Origin: an uncultured cyanobacterium
Lineage (GTDB): Bacteria; Cyanobacteriota; Cyanobacteriia; Cyanobacteriales; Chroococcidiopsidaceae
Direction of reading: 5' to 3'
NCBI GenBank assembly: GCA_946221495.1
Contig: CAMIFA010000027.1
Location: 1 to 38,037 of the forward strand
Length of the DNA: 38,037 bases
Position 1 is the first letter of the stretch, and each line of letters starts with the position of its first letter. Positions 24,944 through 32,521 of this stretch are shown here, in pieces. The notes under the pieces are model-generated. The model was not told the DNA's origin. It ran no database searches and saw only the letters and a list, made by a program, of their open reading frames with translations. The translations under genes were made by a program, and so were the position numbers.

Positions 24944-25570
24944 ATGAGCATTATTATTTGCCCAGGAATTCATACTCCAGAAATAACTGAAGGATTTTTA
25001 GCAGGGCTAGGATTATTATCCAATGGTTCAAACTTTAATTATTCAGGGAATATACTGATTTTTCCAACTCAAGATTATTCATCTTTATCAACACTTCATA
25101 TTGTGAATTTTTTAAGTAATCGCCTTGGTAGTCCGCAACCAACACCTCCGCTTGTATTCATTAGTTTTAGCGCTGGTGTAGTGGGTGCAATTGGAGCCGC
25201 TTGGATCTGGCAGTTATTAGGAGGAAAAGTAAAAGCTTTTATTGCTTTAGATGGCTGGGGAGTACCACTTTTTGGCAACTTTCCGATGCATCGGCTAAGT
25301 CATGATTTCTTTACATATTGGAGTTCAGCTTGCTTAGGAAGTGGTGCAGATAGTTTTTATGCCGATCCTGCTGTAGAGCATTTAGAATTGTGGCGATCGC
25401 CACAAACCATTCAAGGATGGTGGATACACTCACCCGTTGGGAAATCACAAGTACGAACTTACCTGACTGCCGCTCAATTTTTGACTATGCTGTTAGAGCG
25501 CTATGAAGAAGGACAAGGGGACACGGAGACAAGGGGACAAGGGGACATGGGGAGCATTAATAGAAATTAG
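24944..25570 (+). CDS. Alpha/beta-hydrolase-like protein of unknown function
   Basis: The 208-residue product opens with a beta strand and turn I-I-I-C-P-G-I-H (oxyanion-like), and has a nucleophile-elbow-like F-I-S-F-S-A-G-V-V-G (about 72-81), where S-x-S-A-G replaces G-x-S-x-G. A D-G-W-G at about 103 and H-S-P-V-G near 165 could supply further catalytic residues. This suggests a small serine-hydrolase-like fold; enzymatic activity is unproven. The last 20 or so residues are low complexity (repeated G-Q-G-D-T/M) and come from a repeat element that overlaps the 3' end. No ribosome binding site is seen before the ATG. The MFS gene follows after 78 bases, so the two may be co-transcribed. Divergent from the diguanylate cyclase. 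Confidence 0.75.
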   Translation: MSIIICPGIHTPEITEGFLAGLGLLSNGSNFNYSGNILIFPTQDYSSLSTLHIVNFLSNRLGSPQPTPPLVFISFSAGVVGAIGAAWIWQLLGGKVKAFIALDGWGVPLFGNFPMHRLSHDFFTYWSSACLGSGADSFYADPAVEHLELWRSPQTIQGWWIHSPVGKSQVRTYLTAAQFLTMLLERYEEGQGDTETRGQGDMGSINRN

Positions 25571-25580
25571 TTCCCCTTAT
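25511..25580 (+). repeat. Dispersed 8-bp-unit repeat with the ATTAATAGAAATT core
   Basis: Units of the type ACAAGGGG, ACACGGAG, ACAAGGGG, ACAAGGGG and ACATGGGG are followed by GAGCATTAATAGAAATTAG and then TTCCCCTT. The units are the reverse complement of those at 13418-13460 and the core is the same (ATTAATAGARATT). The element supplies the last codons of the hydrolase-like gene. Confidence 0.75.
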
Positions 25581-25648
25581 TTTCTTATCTTTACCCTTCT
25601 CCTACCTCTTCTTCTCTAGCCCCTGGTTCCTCTAGCCCCTAACTGCCG

Positions 25649-26902
25649 ATGCTGCCAACAGAACCGCCATCTTCTGGTAATGGATTTCCAGCCTTACTTA
25701 AAAATAAACCCTTTATAGCGCTCTGGATTGGACAATTGCTGTCCCAAGTAGCAGATAAGGTGTTTTTCGTGTTGCTAATTGCCTTGTTGGAAAACTACCA
25801 ACCGATAACAGGCATGAAGAATTCCATGCGTTCGACGCTGATGATTGCTTTTACCCTACCAGCAATTTTTTTTGGTTCTGCTGGTGGCATCTTTGTAGAT
25901 CGTTTTGGTAAAAAGCAAGTCTTAGTTGCCTCAGATGTAATTCGCGGCTTGCTAACAATTGCTATCCCTTGGTTGCCGAGAAATTTTTTGATTTTGCTAT
26001 TAATTACGTTTGTAATTTCCACCGTCACCCAATTTTTTGCTCCAGCTGAACAAGCAGCAATTCCGCTTTTGGTAAAACGCGAGAATTTACTAGCAGCGAA
26101 CGCGCTGTTTACCACGACGATGATGGGGGCTTTGATTGTTGGCTTTGCCGTAGGAGAACCTTTGTTGAGTCTTGCCCGAACTTGGGGGACACAATATAGT
26201 AGGGAGATTTTAGTTGGTGGATTGTATTTGTTAGCTGCTGTGATTATGCAGCTGATTCCCTTTAAAGAAGAAAAGCCGATTATTGATGGCGCAAAAGTTC
26301 ATCCTTGGAGCGATTTTAAAGCAGGATTGCGTTATCTCCAGAAAAATCGCTTGGTATGGAATGCCATGCTGCAACTAACAATTTTATATTCTGTATTTGC
26401 GGCGTTAACGGTGCTAACGATTGACTTAGCGGCAGAAATTGGGCTGAAATCTACCCAATTTGGGTTTTTGTTAGCGGCGGCTGGAGTCGGTATGGTACTG
26501 GGTGCAGCGATTTTAGGACATTGGGGCGATCGCTTCCATAATAAGCCTTTACCTCTAATCGGGTTTTTAAGTATGGCTTTTGTCTTAGGCGTATTTACTT
26601 TTGTCAATCAGCTGTGGTTAGGATTTTTACTTAGTGGTTTATTAGGTATCGGAGCCTCCTTAATTGGCGTACCGATGCAAACTTTAATTCAGCAGCAAAC
26701 ACCACCTCATATGCACGGTAAAGTATTTGGATTTCAGAATAATGCAGTTAATATTGCTTTAAGTGCGCCCTTGGCAATTACCGGACCTTTAACAGATGCG
26801 ATCGGTTTACGGAGTGTTCTTTTGGGTATGAGTGTCTTAGTTAGCTTAGTGGGTATTTGGGCTTGGCGAAATACTCGCTCGGTTCTTGAAGATGTAATTT
26901 AA
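25649..26902 (+). CDS. MFS transporter
   Basis: The 417-residue protein has about 12 hydrophobic helices. The first (P-F-I-A-L-W-I-G-Q-L-L-S-Q-V-A-D) and the loop D-R-F-G-K-K-Q (about 85-91) match the MFS loop 2-3 motif. The later H-W-G-D-R-F half-motif occupies the equivalent loop of the second half. It resembles the MFS_3-type drug/macrolide exporter-like proteins. The substrate cannot be told. The start at 25649 lacks a clear ribosome binding site, but the next in-frame Met would remove the first helix. It follows the hydrolase-like gene by 78 bases and may share its transcript. Confidence 0.88.
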   Translation: MLPTEPPSSGNGFPALLKNKPFIALWIGQLLSQVADKVFFVLLIALLENYQPITGMKNSMRSTLMIAFTLPAIFFGSAGGIFVDRFGKKQVLVASDVIRGLLTIAIPWLPRNFLILLLITFVISTVTQFFAPAEQAAIPLLVKRENLLAANALFTTTMMGALIVGFAVGEPLLSLARTWGTQYSREILVGGLYLLAAVIMQLIPFKEEKPIIDGAKVHPWSDFKAGLRYLQKNRLVWNAMLQLTILYSVFAALTVLTIDLAAEIGLKSTQFGFLLAAAGVGMVLGAAILGHWGDRFHNKPLPLIGFLSMAFVLGVFTFVNQLWLGFLLSGLLGIGASLIGVPMQTLIQQQTPPHMHGKVFGFQNNAVNIALSAPLAITGPLTDAIGLRSVLLGMSVLVSLVGIWAWRNTRSVLEDVI

Positions 26903-26959
26903 TATTAAATCAATCATTATTTCTAGCTTTATGTATATGACTTTGCATCACTAACAAGC

Positions 26960-26965
26960 TATAAT
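26960..26965 (+). promoter_or_regulatory. Possible -10 box for ilvB
   Basis: A perfect TATAAT at 26960-26965, about 58 bases before the ilvB start. No clear -35 at the right spacing (a TTGCAT lies too close, at 26943-26948). Weak. Confidence 0.25.
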
Positions 26966-27023
26966 ACTAAGTTCAAATGCATTTAAAAAATTACAATAAC
27001 TCACTTTTAAAATCAACCATCGC

Positions 27024-28940
27024 GTGAGGTTTGCTGTGCGTTCCAGAATTGTTCCCCACAGAGAATTGCAGTCTCAAATTTCCCTAACTCAAGCTCAAAA
27101 GCAAGAAGTATCTGCGCCACCAGTAGAAACAAAACGGGCAAGTGGTGGTTTTGCTTTAATAGACAGCCTTAAACGTCACGGTGTAGAGCATATTTTTGGC
27201 TATCCAGGTGGGGCAATTCTCCCGATTTACGATGAATTGTACAAGGCAGAATCTGCCGGAGGCATTCAGCACATTTTAGTAAGACACGAGCAAGGCGCGG
27301 CTCATGCGGCTGACGGCTATGCACGGGCAACTGGTAAGGTAGGAGTTTGTTTCGCTACTTCTGGACCTGGAGCTACTAATTTAGTGACCGGAATTGCCAC
27401 AGCTTACATGGACTCGATCCCGATGGTAGTTGTTACGGGACAAGTAGCCCTAGCGGCAATTGGTACTGATGCTTTTCAAGAAACAGATATTTACGGCATT
27501 ACCCTCCCAATAGTTAAGCACTCGTATGTAGTACGTGATCCGCAAGACATGGCGCGAATTGTTGCGGAAGCCTTTTATATCGCTAGTACAGGAAGACCAG
27601 GACCAGTTTTAATTGATGTACCTAAAGATGTAGCTTTAGCACAATTTGACTACGCACCAGTTCAACCTGGTTCTGTGAAGCTACCAGGATATCGTCCGAC
27701 TGTTAAGGGTAATCCTCGCAAAATTGCTCAAGCATTGCAGTTAATTAGAGAAAGTCGTCGCCCCCTACTTTATGTTGGTGGCGGTGGCATTACCGCAAGC
27801 GCACACACTGAAATTCAACAACTAGCAGAGCTATTTAATATTCCTGTAACTACAACATTGATGGGAATAGGGGCATTTGATGAAAACCACCCCTTAGCTC
27901 TAGGAATGTTGGGAATGCACGGCACAGCTTATGCTAACTTCGCTGTAAGTGAGTGTGACTTGCTGATTGCTGTAGGTGCAAGATTTGATGATCGAGTAGC
28001 AGGCAAACTAGATGAATTTGCTTCCCGCGCTCAGGTAATTCATATTGATATTGACCCAGCTGAAGTTGGCAAGAATCGCGCGCCAGAAGTGCCAATCGTC
28101 GGTGATGTGCGGCAAGTATTGATTGAACTGCTGCGTCAGTGCCAAGCAGGTGAATCACCAGCACCTAATCAAACGCAAGAATGGTTGAACCGCATTAGTC
28201 GCTGGCGAGAAGATTATCCCTTAGTTGTGCCTCATCATGCTGATAGTATGTCGCCGCAAGAGGTAATAGTAGAACTAAGTCGTCAAGCACCTGATGCTTA
28301 CTACACTACAGATGTCGGTCAGCATCAAATGTGGTCGGCGCAATTTCTGAAGAATGGTCCGCGTCGTTGGATTTCTAGTGCTGGTTTAGGGACAATGGGT
28401 TACGGACTACCAGCTGCAATGGGTGCGAAGGTGGCAGTGCCGCATGAAGAGGTAATCTGTATCAGTGGTGATGCTAGTTTCCAGATGAATCTTCAGGAGT
28501 TGGGGACTTTAGCACAACATGGCATTAATGTCAAGACAGTAATTATCAATAACGGCTGGCAAGGAATGGTGCGTCAGTGGCAGCAGGCGTTTTATGAAGA
28601 GCGTTACTCGTCCTCGAATATGGATGTAGCAATGCCAGACTTTGAGTTATTGGCAAAGGCTTACGGGATTAAGGGAATAGTGATTAACAGTCGGGAGGAG
28701 TTGCCAGAGGCGATCGCTCAAATGTTAGCTCATAATGGTCCTGTGTTGGTGGATGCTCATGTAACCAAGGATGAGAACTGCTACCCAATGGTAGCTCCTG
28801 GTAAAAACAACTCACAGATGATTGGGCTACCAAAGCAGCACAAGCCAGAAAAAGCAATAGAACTAATTTATTGCAGCTCTTGCGGTGTTAAAAATACTAG
28901 CAACAACAACTTCTGTCCTGAGTGCGGTACAAAGCTGTAG
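27024..28940 (+). CDS. ilvB: Acetolactate synthase large subunit with C-terminal zinc ribbon
   Basis: The 638-residue thiamine-diphosphate enzyme shows the catalytic Glu region R-H-E-Q-G-A-A-H-A-A-D-G-Y-A-R-A-T-G, the FAD/middle domain, and the ThDP/Mg site G-D-A-S-F-Q-M-N with N-N-G-W-Q-G-M-V. It condenses two pyruvates, or pyruvate and 2-oxobutyrate, in the first step of valine, leucine and isoleucine synthesis; the regulatory small subunit IlvH is not in the window. Typical IlvB proteins end soon after the M-V-A-P-G-K-N segment. Here about 35 more residues follow, ending in C617-x2-C620 ... C631-x2-C634, a compact zinc ribbon. The frame opens with GTG at 27024; a second GTG four codons later is a possible alternative. 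Followed by a strong terminator. Confidence 0.95.
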   Translation: MRFAVRSRIVPHRELQSQISLTQAQKQEVSAPPVETKRASGGFALIDSLKRHGVEHIFGYPGGAILPIYDELYKAESAGGIQHILVRHEQGAAHAADGYARATGKVGVCFATSGPGATNLVTGIATAYMDSIPMVVVTGQVALAAIGTDAFQETDIYGITLPIVKHSYVVRDPQDMARIVAEAFYIASTGRPGPVLIDVPKDVALAQFDYAPVQPGSVKLPGYRPTVKGNPRKIAQALQLIRESRRPLLYVGGGGITASAHTEIQQLAELFNIPVTTTLMGIGAFDENHPLALGMLGMHGTAYANFAVSECDLLIAVGARFDDRVAGKLDEFASRAQVIHIDIDPAEVGKNRAPEVPIVGDVRQVLIELLRQCQAGESPAPNQTQEWLNRISRWREDYPLVVPHHADSMSPQEVIVELSRQAPDAYYTTDVGQHQMWSAQFLKNGPRRWISSAGLGTMGYGLPAAMGAKVAVPHEEVICISGDASFQMNLQELGTLAQHGINVKTVIINNGWQGMVRQWQQAFYEERYSSSNMDVAMPDFELLAKAYGIKGIVINSREELPEAIAQMLAHNGPVLVDAHVTKDENCYPMVAPGKNNSQMIGLPKQHKPEKAIELIYCSSCGVKNTSNNNFCPECGTKL

Positions 28941-28966
28941 ATAATTGAGCTAGATAGCTTGACGCA

Positions 28967-29000
28967 ACTTCAGCGAGGTTCACAATTACCTCGCTGAAGT
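28967..29000. terminator. Strong hairpin terminator after ilvB
   Basis: ACTTCAGCGAGGT (28967-28979) is perfectly complementary to ACCTCGCTGAAGT (28988-29000), with an 8-base loop. It lies 26 bases past the ilvB stop and 12 bases before the stop of the convergent gene, so it can serve both. Confidence 0.85.
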
Positions 29001-29012
29001 AGAAAAATTGTT

Positions 29013-29711
29013 TTAACTAGAAATTGGTACATTCTGAAATACCTGTGTATCTGGCACATAGATATTTAGAATATTTACTCCTTCTGGCACTCGCAGCCAA
29101 ACATAAGCATCGGCTGAAGTTTGGTTTTCTAATCTCATACTAAATAAAGAAACAGAACCCGTCGATTCACCCTTAACTGCTTCGTAAGTTTCGCTTGTCT
29201 GAGGATTGCGGGCAGTTGTTCCACCTACATAAATAGCATCACTTCCAGTTGCTGCTTGTGGTCTAAGTACACGGACACGCATCTGAACATTGACAAAATC
29301 AGGCTGCCCTGGAACTCGGTTGACCTTGAGCAATTCTACTTGCCCTTTATTTCTAAAGGCAGGTTGAACAAACTGACTCCTTTGAATTCCAGTAGTGTTA
29401 GTGGTAATTGCTGTAGAGGTTGTTCCAGGCGGGGAATTAACTGGAGCAGTGTTAGCTCCTTCTGGTACTGCACTAGGTCTTTGAGGGGGATAAGGTTGGT
29501 TGGGAGCGTCTCCTCCACTACTTAGATTAGCGCCTGCATTAAGTGTCTGTTGCAGTGTAAAAACTTGATAGGCAGTAAAGCCACTAAACAGCAAAGCTAA
29601 AGTAGAGAGTAGCACTGCTACACCCGATAGAAAGTTACTCACACCGTTACCTCGACTATGTGATTTGTTATATACAGTTGGTTGAGGATGATCACTATTT
29701 TTTAATGTCAT
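29013..29711 (-). CDS. Single-pass membrane protein with Pro/Thr-rich linker, unknown function
   Basis: I do not recognise a named family. The 232-residue protein has a polar N-terminus, one transmembrane helix at about 26-53 (V-A-V-L-L-S-T-L-A-L-L-F-S-G-F), a Gly/Pro/Asn/Thr-rich linker (about 60-112) and a C-terminal domain (about 120-232) rich in beta-strand-like segments (E-L-L-K-V-N-R-V, F-V-N-V-Q-M-R-V-R-V). The layout suggests an exported beta-sandwich tethered to the membrane. It lies 20 bases downstream of the lipoprotein gene on the same strand, so the two are probably one operon and may form an envelope complex. Confidence 0.7.
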   Translation of the reverse strand: MTLKNSDHPQPTVYNKSHSRGNGVSNFLSGVAVLLSTLALLFSGFTAYQVFTLQQTLNAGANLSSGGDAPNQPYPPQRPSAVPEGANTAPVNSPPGTTSTAITTNTTGIQRSQFVQPAFRNKGQVELLKVNRVPGQPDFVNVQMRVRVLRPQAATGSDAIYVGGTTARNPQTSETYEAVKGESTGSVSLFSMRLENQTSADAYVWLRVPEGVNILNIYVPDTQVFQNVPISS

Positions 29712-29731
29712 TGGTATAATTTAGAGCCAAT

Positions 29732-30346
29732 TTACTGACTAATAGTAATAGAATCACGGCTTTTGATCAGTTGATCACTTACAGCATCATATTGTTCAAC
29801 TGTGGAGTTGAAATTGAAGCCGAGCATCTTGCCATCAAATGAAGTGAAATAAGCATCGTTGTGAATTTTAGTGTCTATAGCACGGCTAATAAACTCTAGT
29901 TGTACCCAACGGATATTATTAATTACAGCAAAGTCTTGTGTAATCCACTTGATCTCAGGTATAGCTAGTTCTAAAAACTTTGGGAGAAAATTCTTTAGTT
30001 CAGGTAGTTGCTCTGGAGAAATTTTTGCCGGAGAAAATGTAATCGCTACTGAGACACTGCGGCGCTCGTTAGCGTAGACGTGCTGTGGGGGATTTCCGCC
30101 TCGTTTGGGGAATTTGATCGCAATTTCTTCAGCAGTCATTGGTGTAAAGCCTGCTGGCGGCACAAACGAAACCCGTCTTCCTGCTAGATATACTCTTTTT
30201 GTCGTGTTAGCAGTCTGCGCTGTTTGAGTCAGGGTTATTAGTTGTGGTGCAAATAATGTGGCTGTAGCTTTCGGCGATCGCTGTCCACCACAGCTAGTAA
30301 ATAAAACTAGTGGAACTGCTGCAAATGTTAATATTTGTTGTTTCAT
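29732..30346 (-). CDS. Putative lipoprotein, unknown function (PsbP/DcrB-like fold possible)
   Basis: The ATG at 30346 is preferred over an in-frame TTG at 30367, giving 204 residues that begin M-K-Q-Q-I-L-T-F-A-A-V-P-L-V-L-F-T-S-C-G-G: a lipoprotein signal peptide with the lipobox F-T-S-C. The mature part has R-R-V-S-F-V-P-P-A-G-F-T-P-M-T, then alternating strands and helices, ending K-S-R-D-S-I-T-I. This pattern recalls the small alpha/beta fold of PsbP, DcrB and similar proteins, but that is a guess from the P-P-A-G-F start and the closing helix. It should be anchored in a membrane facing the periplasm or lumen. Likely first gene of the two-gene unit with 29013-29711. Confidence 0.68.
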   Translation of the reverse strand: MKQQILTFAAVPLVLFTSCGGQRSPKATATLFAPQLITLTQTAQTANTTKRVYLAGRRVSFVPPAGFTPMTAEEIAIKFPKRGGNPPQHVYANERRSVSVAITFSPAKISPEQLPELKNFLPKFLELAIPEIKWITQDFAVINNIRWVQLEFISRAIDTKIHNDAYFTSFDGKMLGFNFNSTVEQYDAVSDQLIKSRDSITISQ

Positions 30347-30367
30347 GGGTATAACTCTAATGATCAA

Positions 30368-30669
30368 AGTTCAAAGAAGTGCCTTACTTCCTACTGTTGA
30401 GAAAGACAACACGCTCGTCCTAAAGTCATTTAGGTTGTATCTAAGCCAAGCTAGGATTGATTGAACCTTTTAATACTAAAAACTGAATTGAGGTATTTAA
30501 CTATACAGTAATTTTAAGTGAATACAATAACTTCTAAAGTTGGTTCTATTACTAATACTACTTCTAAGGAAGTTCTACGTATTCTTTGGGATACTTGAGA
30601 AGCCTACACCTACCCGTTTAGGTAGGTGTAGGAGGGTCACTAAAATAACTCAAAGTTCTTATACCTTCT
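30368..30669. other. Divergent promoter region with a hairpin
   Basis: About 300 bases between the lipoprotein gene and dacB. It contains the perfect hairpin at 30603-30632. Promoters for both sides must lie here; no consensus boxes are convincing. Confidence 0.4.
30603..30632 (+). promoter_or_regulatory. Perfect 12-bp hairpin in the dacB leader
   Basis: CCTACACCTACC (30603-30614) pairs with GGTAGGTGTAGG (30621-30632) over a CGTTTA loop, and is followed by AGGGTCAC. It ends 37 bases before the dacB ATG. With no T-tract after it, a terminator is less likely than a leader structure or a repeat. Confidence 0.5.
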
Positions 30670-32274
30670 ATGATATTTCAACTGTTAAGAGCGTACACCC
30701 TAAGTATCATCAGTACCGCTCAATACAGAAGTAACCTTTGGCGCATTGCTAAATCAATAGGGTTAGTAATACTTTTAATTAATGTTCAGCTAAATATCAC
30801 TCAGGAAATAGCTGAGGCGAAGAATCCTCTTCCTTCCCAATCTTCTAAAGACATCGCCTCAAAGGATCTGGGTGTTGGTGCAGCAACTTCTCAAGCTCAA
30901 AAGGTTAAACCTGCTAATCTTTGCCCAGCACAATTAAGTGCAGCAATTCAAGCAGTTACAAACCGTTCCCTATTCAATTCATTTCGCTGGGGAATATTAA
31001 TTGAAACGTTATCTTCACGCACACTCTATAGCCGAGACGCGCACAAATACTTTATACCTGCTTCTAATGTCAAACTACTTACAACAGCTGCTGTATTAAC
31101 TCAGCTAGGTTCCCAGTATCGGATTCGTACTTCTGTTTACGGAACAGACAATTTTTTACGTATTGTCGGGCGCGGAGATCCTAGTTTAACTGATACTCAA
31201 CTGAGGCAATTGGCACAACAGTTGCATCGTCGTGGTATTCGTCAAGTCAGCCAAATCATTGCTGCTGATAATTATTTTCAAGGATACGCTGTTAACCCTA
31301 GTTGGGAATGGGAAGATGTGCAGGCAGACTATGGCGCACCAGTTAATAGCTTGATTGTGAATCAAAACACCGTAGCATTAACATTATTGCCGCAACAACT
31401 AGGTCAAAAAGTGCGAGTTTCTTGGGTTGATCCCAGCGAGGCAACAAGGTGGCGAATTAATAATGACTCAATAACAACTAAGTCTGGTGAACCGACAGCG
31501 ATTAACCTAAGTCGCAATTTGCAAGGTGCGGTACTAGAAATTAATGGACAGATGCCTATTGATGCTGATCCTGAATCAGTATCATTAGCAGTTATTGATC
31601 CACATGAACATTTTTTGCGTCACTTCAAGCGATCGCTAGTAGTTGAGGGGATAAAGACAACAGGCGATCGCAGTACGATAGATATTATTCGCGATCTACG
31701 CTTATCTAAGGCTCCGGAATTAGCAGCTATTGAATCACCACCGTTATCTGAGTTGTTAATAGAGACGAATCAAAATAGCAATAATCTTTATGCAGAAGCT
31801 TTGCTACGTACACTGGGAGCTAACAGCAATCCTTCTGAATCTACGACAGCTGAAGTTGGATTGAATGCAGTAAAAGAAACATTAACTAAATTAGGAGTTG
31901 ATCCTAGTGGTTACGTTTTGGCAGATGGTTCAGGATTATCTCGGCATAATTTAGTAAGTCCACAAGCGATCGCCCAAACTCTAAAAGCAATGGCAAATTC
32001 ACCACTTGCTGATGTTTATCGCGCTTCTTTACCTGTAGCAGGTGTGAGTGGTACGCTCAAAGATCGCTTGCGTGAAACAGCTGCCCAAGGCATTTTACAA
32101 GGAAAAACAGGCACAATGAGCGGCGTTGTAGCGCTGTCGGGATATCTTGATCCTAGTAACTATGAACCGTTGGTTTTCAGTATTATTGTGAATCAATCTG
32201 ACTTACCTGCGGCAACAATTAGGCAGGCAATTGATGAAATTGTGCTGTTGCTTCCTCGCTTACGTCGTTGTTAA
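30670..32274 (+). CDS. dacB: D-alanyl-D-alanine carboxypeptidase/endopeptidase (PBP4, DacB, family S13)
   Basis: The 534-residue protein carries the three penicillin-binding motifs: S132-N-V-K135 (active serine and lysine), S370-N-N372, and K479-T-G481. The long insertion domain between the first two motifs is typical of PBP4/DacB. A hydrophobic segment at about 30-45 can be a signal anchor. It removes the terminal D-Ala or cuts D-Ala-mDAP cross-links in periplasmic peptidoglycan. The ATG at 30670 has no clear ribosome binding site, and an internal start just before the hydrophobic segment is possible. A hairpin lies upstream. Two HIP1 cores occur in the gene, near 31629 and 31966. The gene stands alone. 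Confidence 0.92.
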   Translation: MIFQLLRAYTLSIISTAQYRSNLWRIAKSIGLVILLINVQLNITQEIAEAKNPLPSQSSKDIASKDLGVGAATSQAQKVKPANLCPAQLSAAIQAVTNRSLFNSFRWGILIETLSSRTLYSRDAHKYFIPASNVKLLTTAAVLTQLGSQYRIRTSVYGTDNFLRIVGRGDPSLTDTQLRQLAQQLHRRGIRQVSQIIAADNYFQGYAVNPSWEWEDVQADYGAPVNSLIVNQNTVALTLLPQQLGQKVRVSWVDPSEATRWRINNDSITTKSGEPTAINLSRNLQGAVLEINGQMPIDADPESVSLAVIDPHEHFLRHFKRSLVVEGIKTTGDRSTIDIIRDLRLSKAPELAAIESPPLSELLIETNQNSNNLYAEALLRTLGANSNPSESTTAEVGLNAVKETLTKLGVDPSGYVLADGSGLSRHNLVSPQAIAQTLKAMANSPLADVYRASLPVAGVSGTLKDRLRETAAQGILQGKTGTMSGVVALSGYLDPSNYEPLVFSIIVNQSDLPAATIRQAIDEIVLLLPRLRRC

Positions 32275-32521
32275 ATCTACAAAAATTTATTCAGCTTTCT
32301 TTAGAGATTTAAGAACCACATTTTCAACGCAGCATAAGTACGATTACTGAACTAATTACAAATCTTAAATTTCAACTTTGGTACTTTCACTCTTGCATAA
32401 GTGATAACACTCAAAACTATTAATTAAATAATCTTTTTTAGATTAGAACTATCACTGAACCGATCACCTCTATTTTTAAGCCAGACTTGAACTTCATAAA
32501 TATATTAATGAAGTTTAAGTT

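Noticed and set aside
30540..30734. 64-codon plus-strand frame ahead of dacB
   Set aside because: It spans the leader hairpin and overlaps the dacB start in another frame; no ribosome site or motif.
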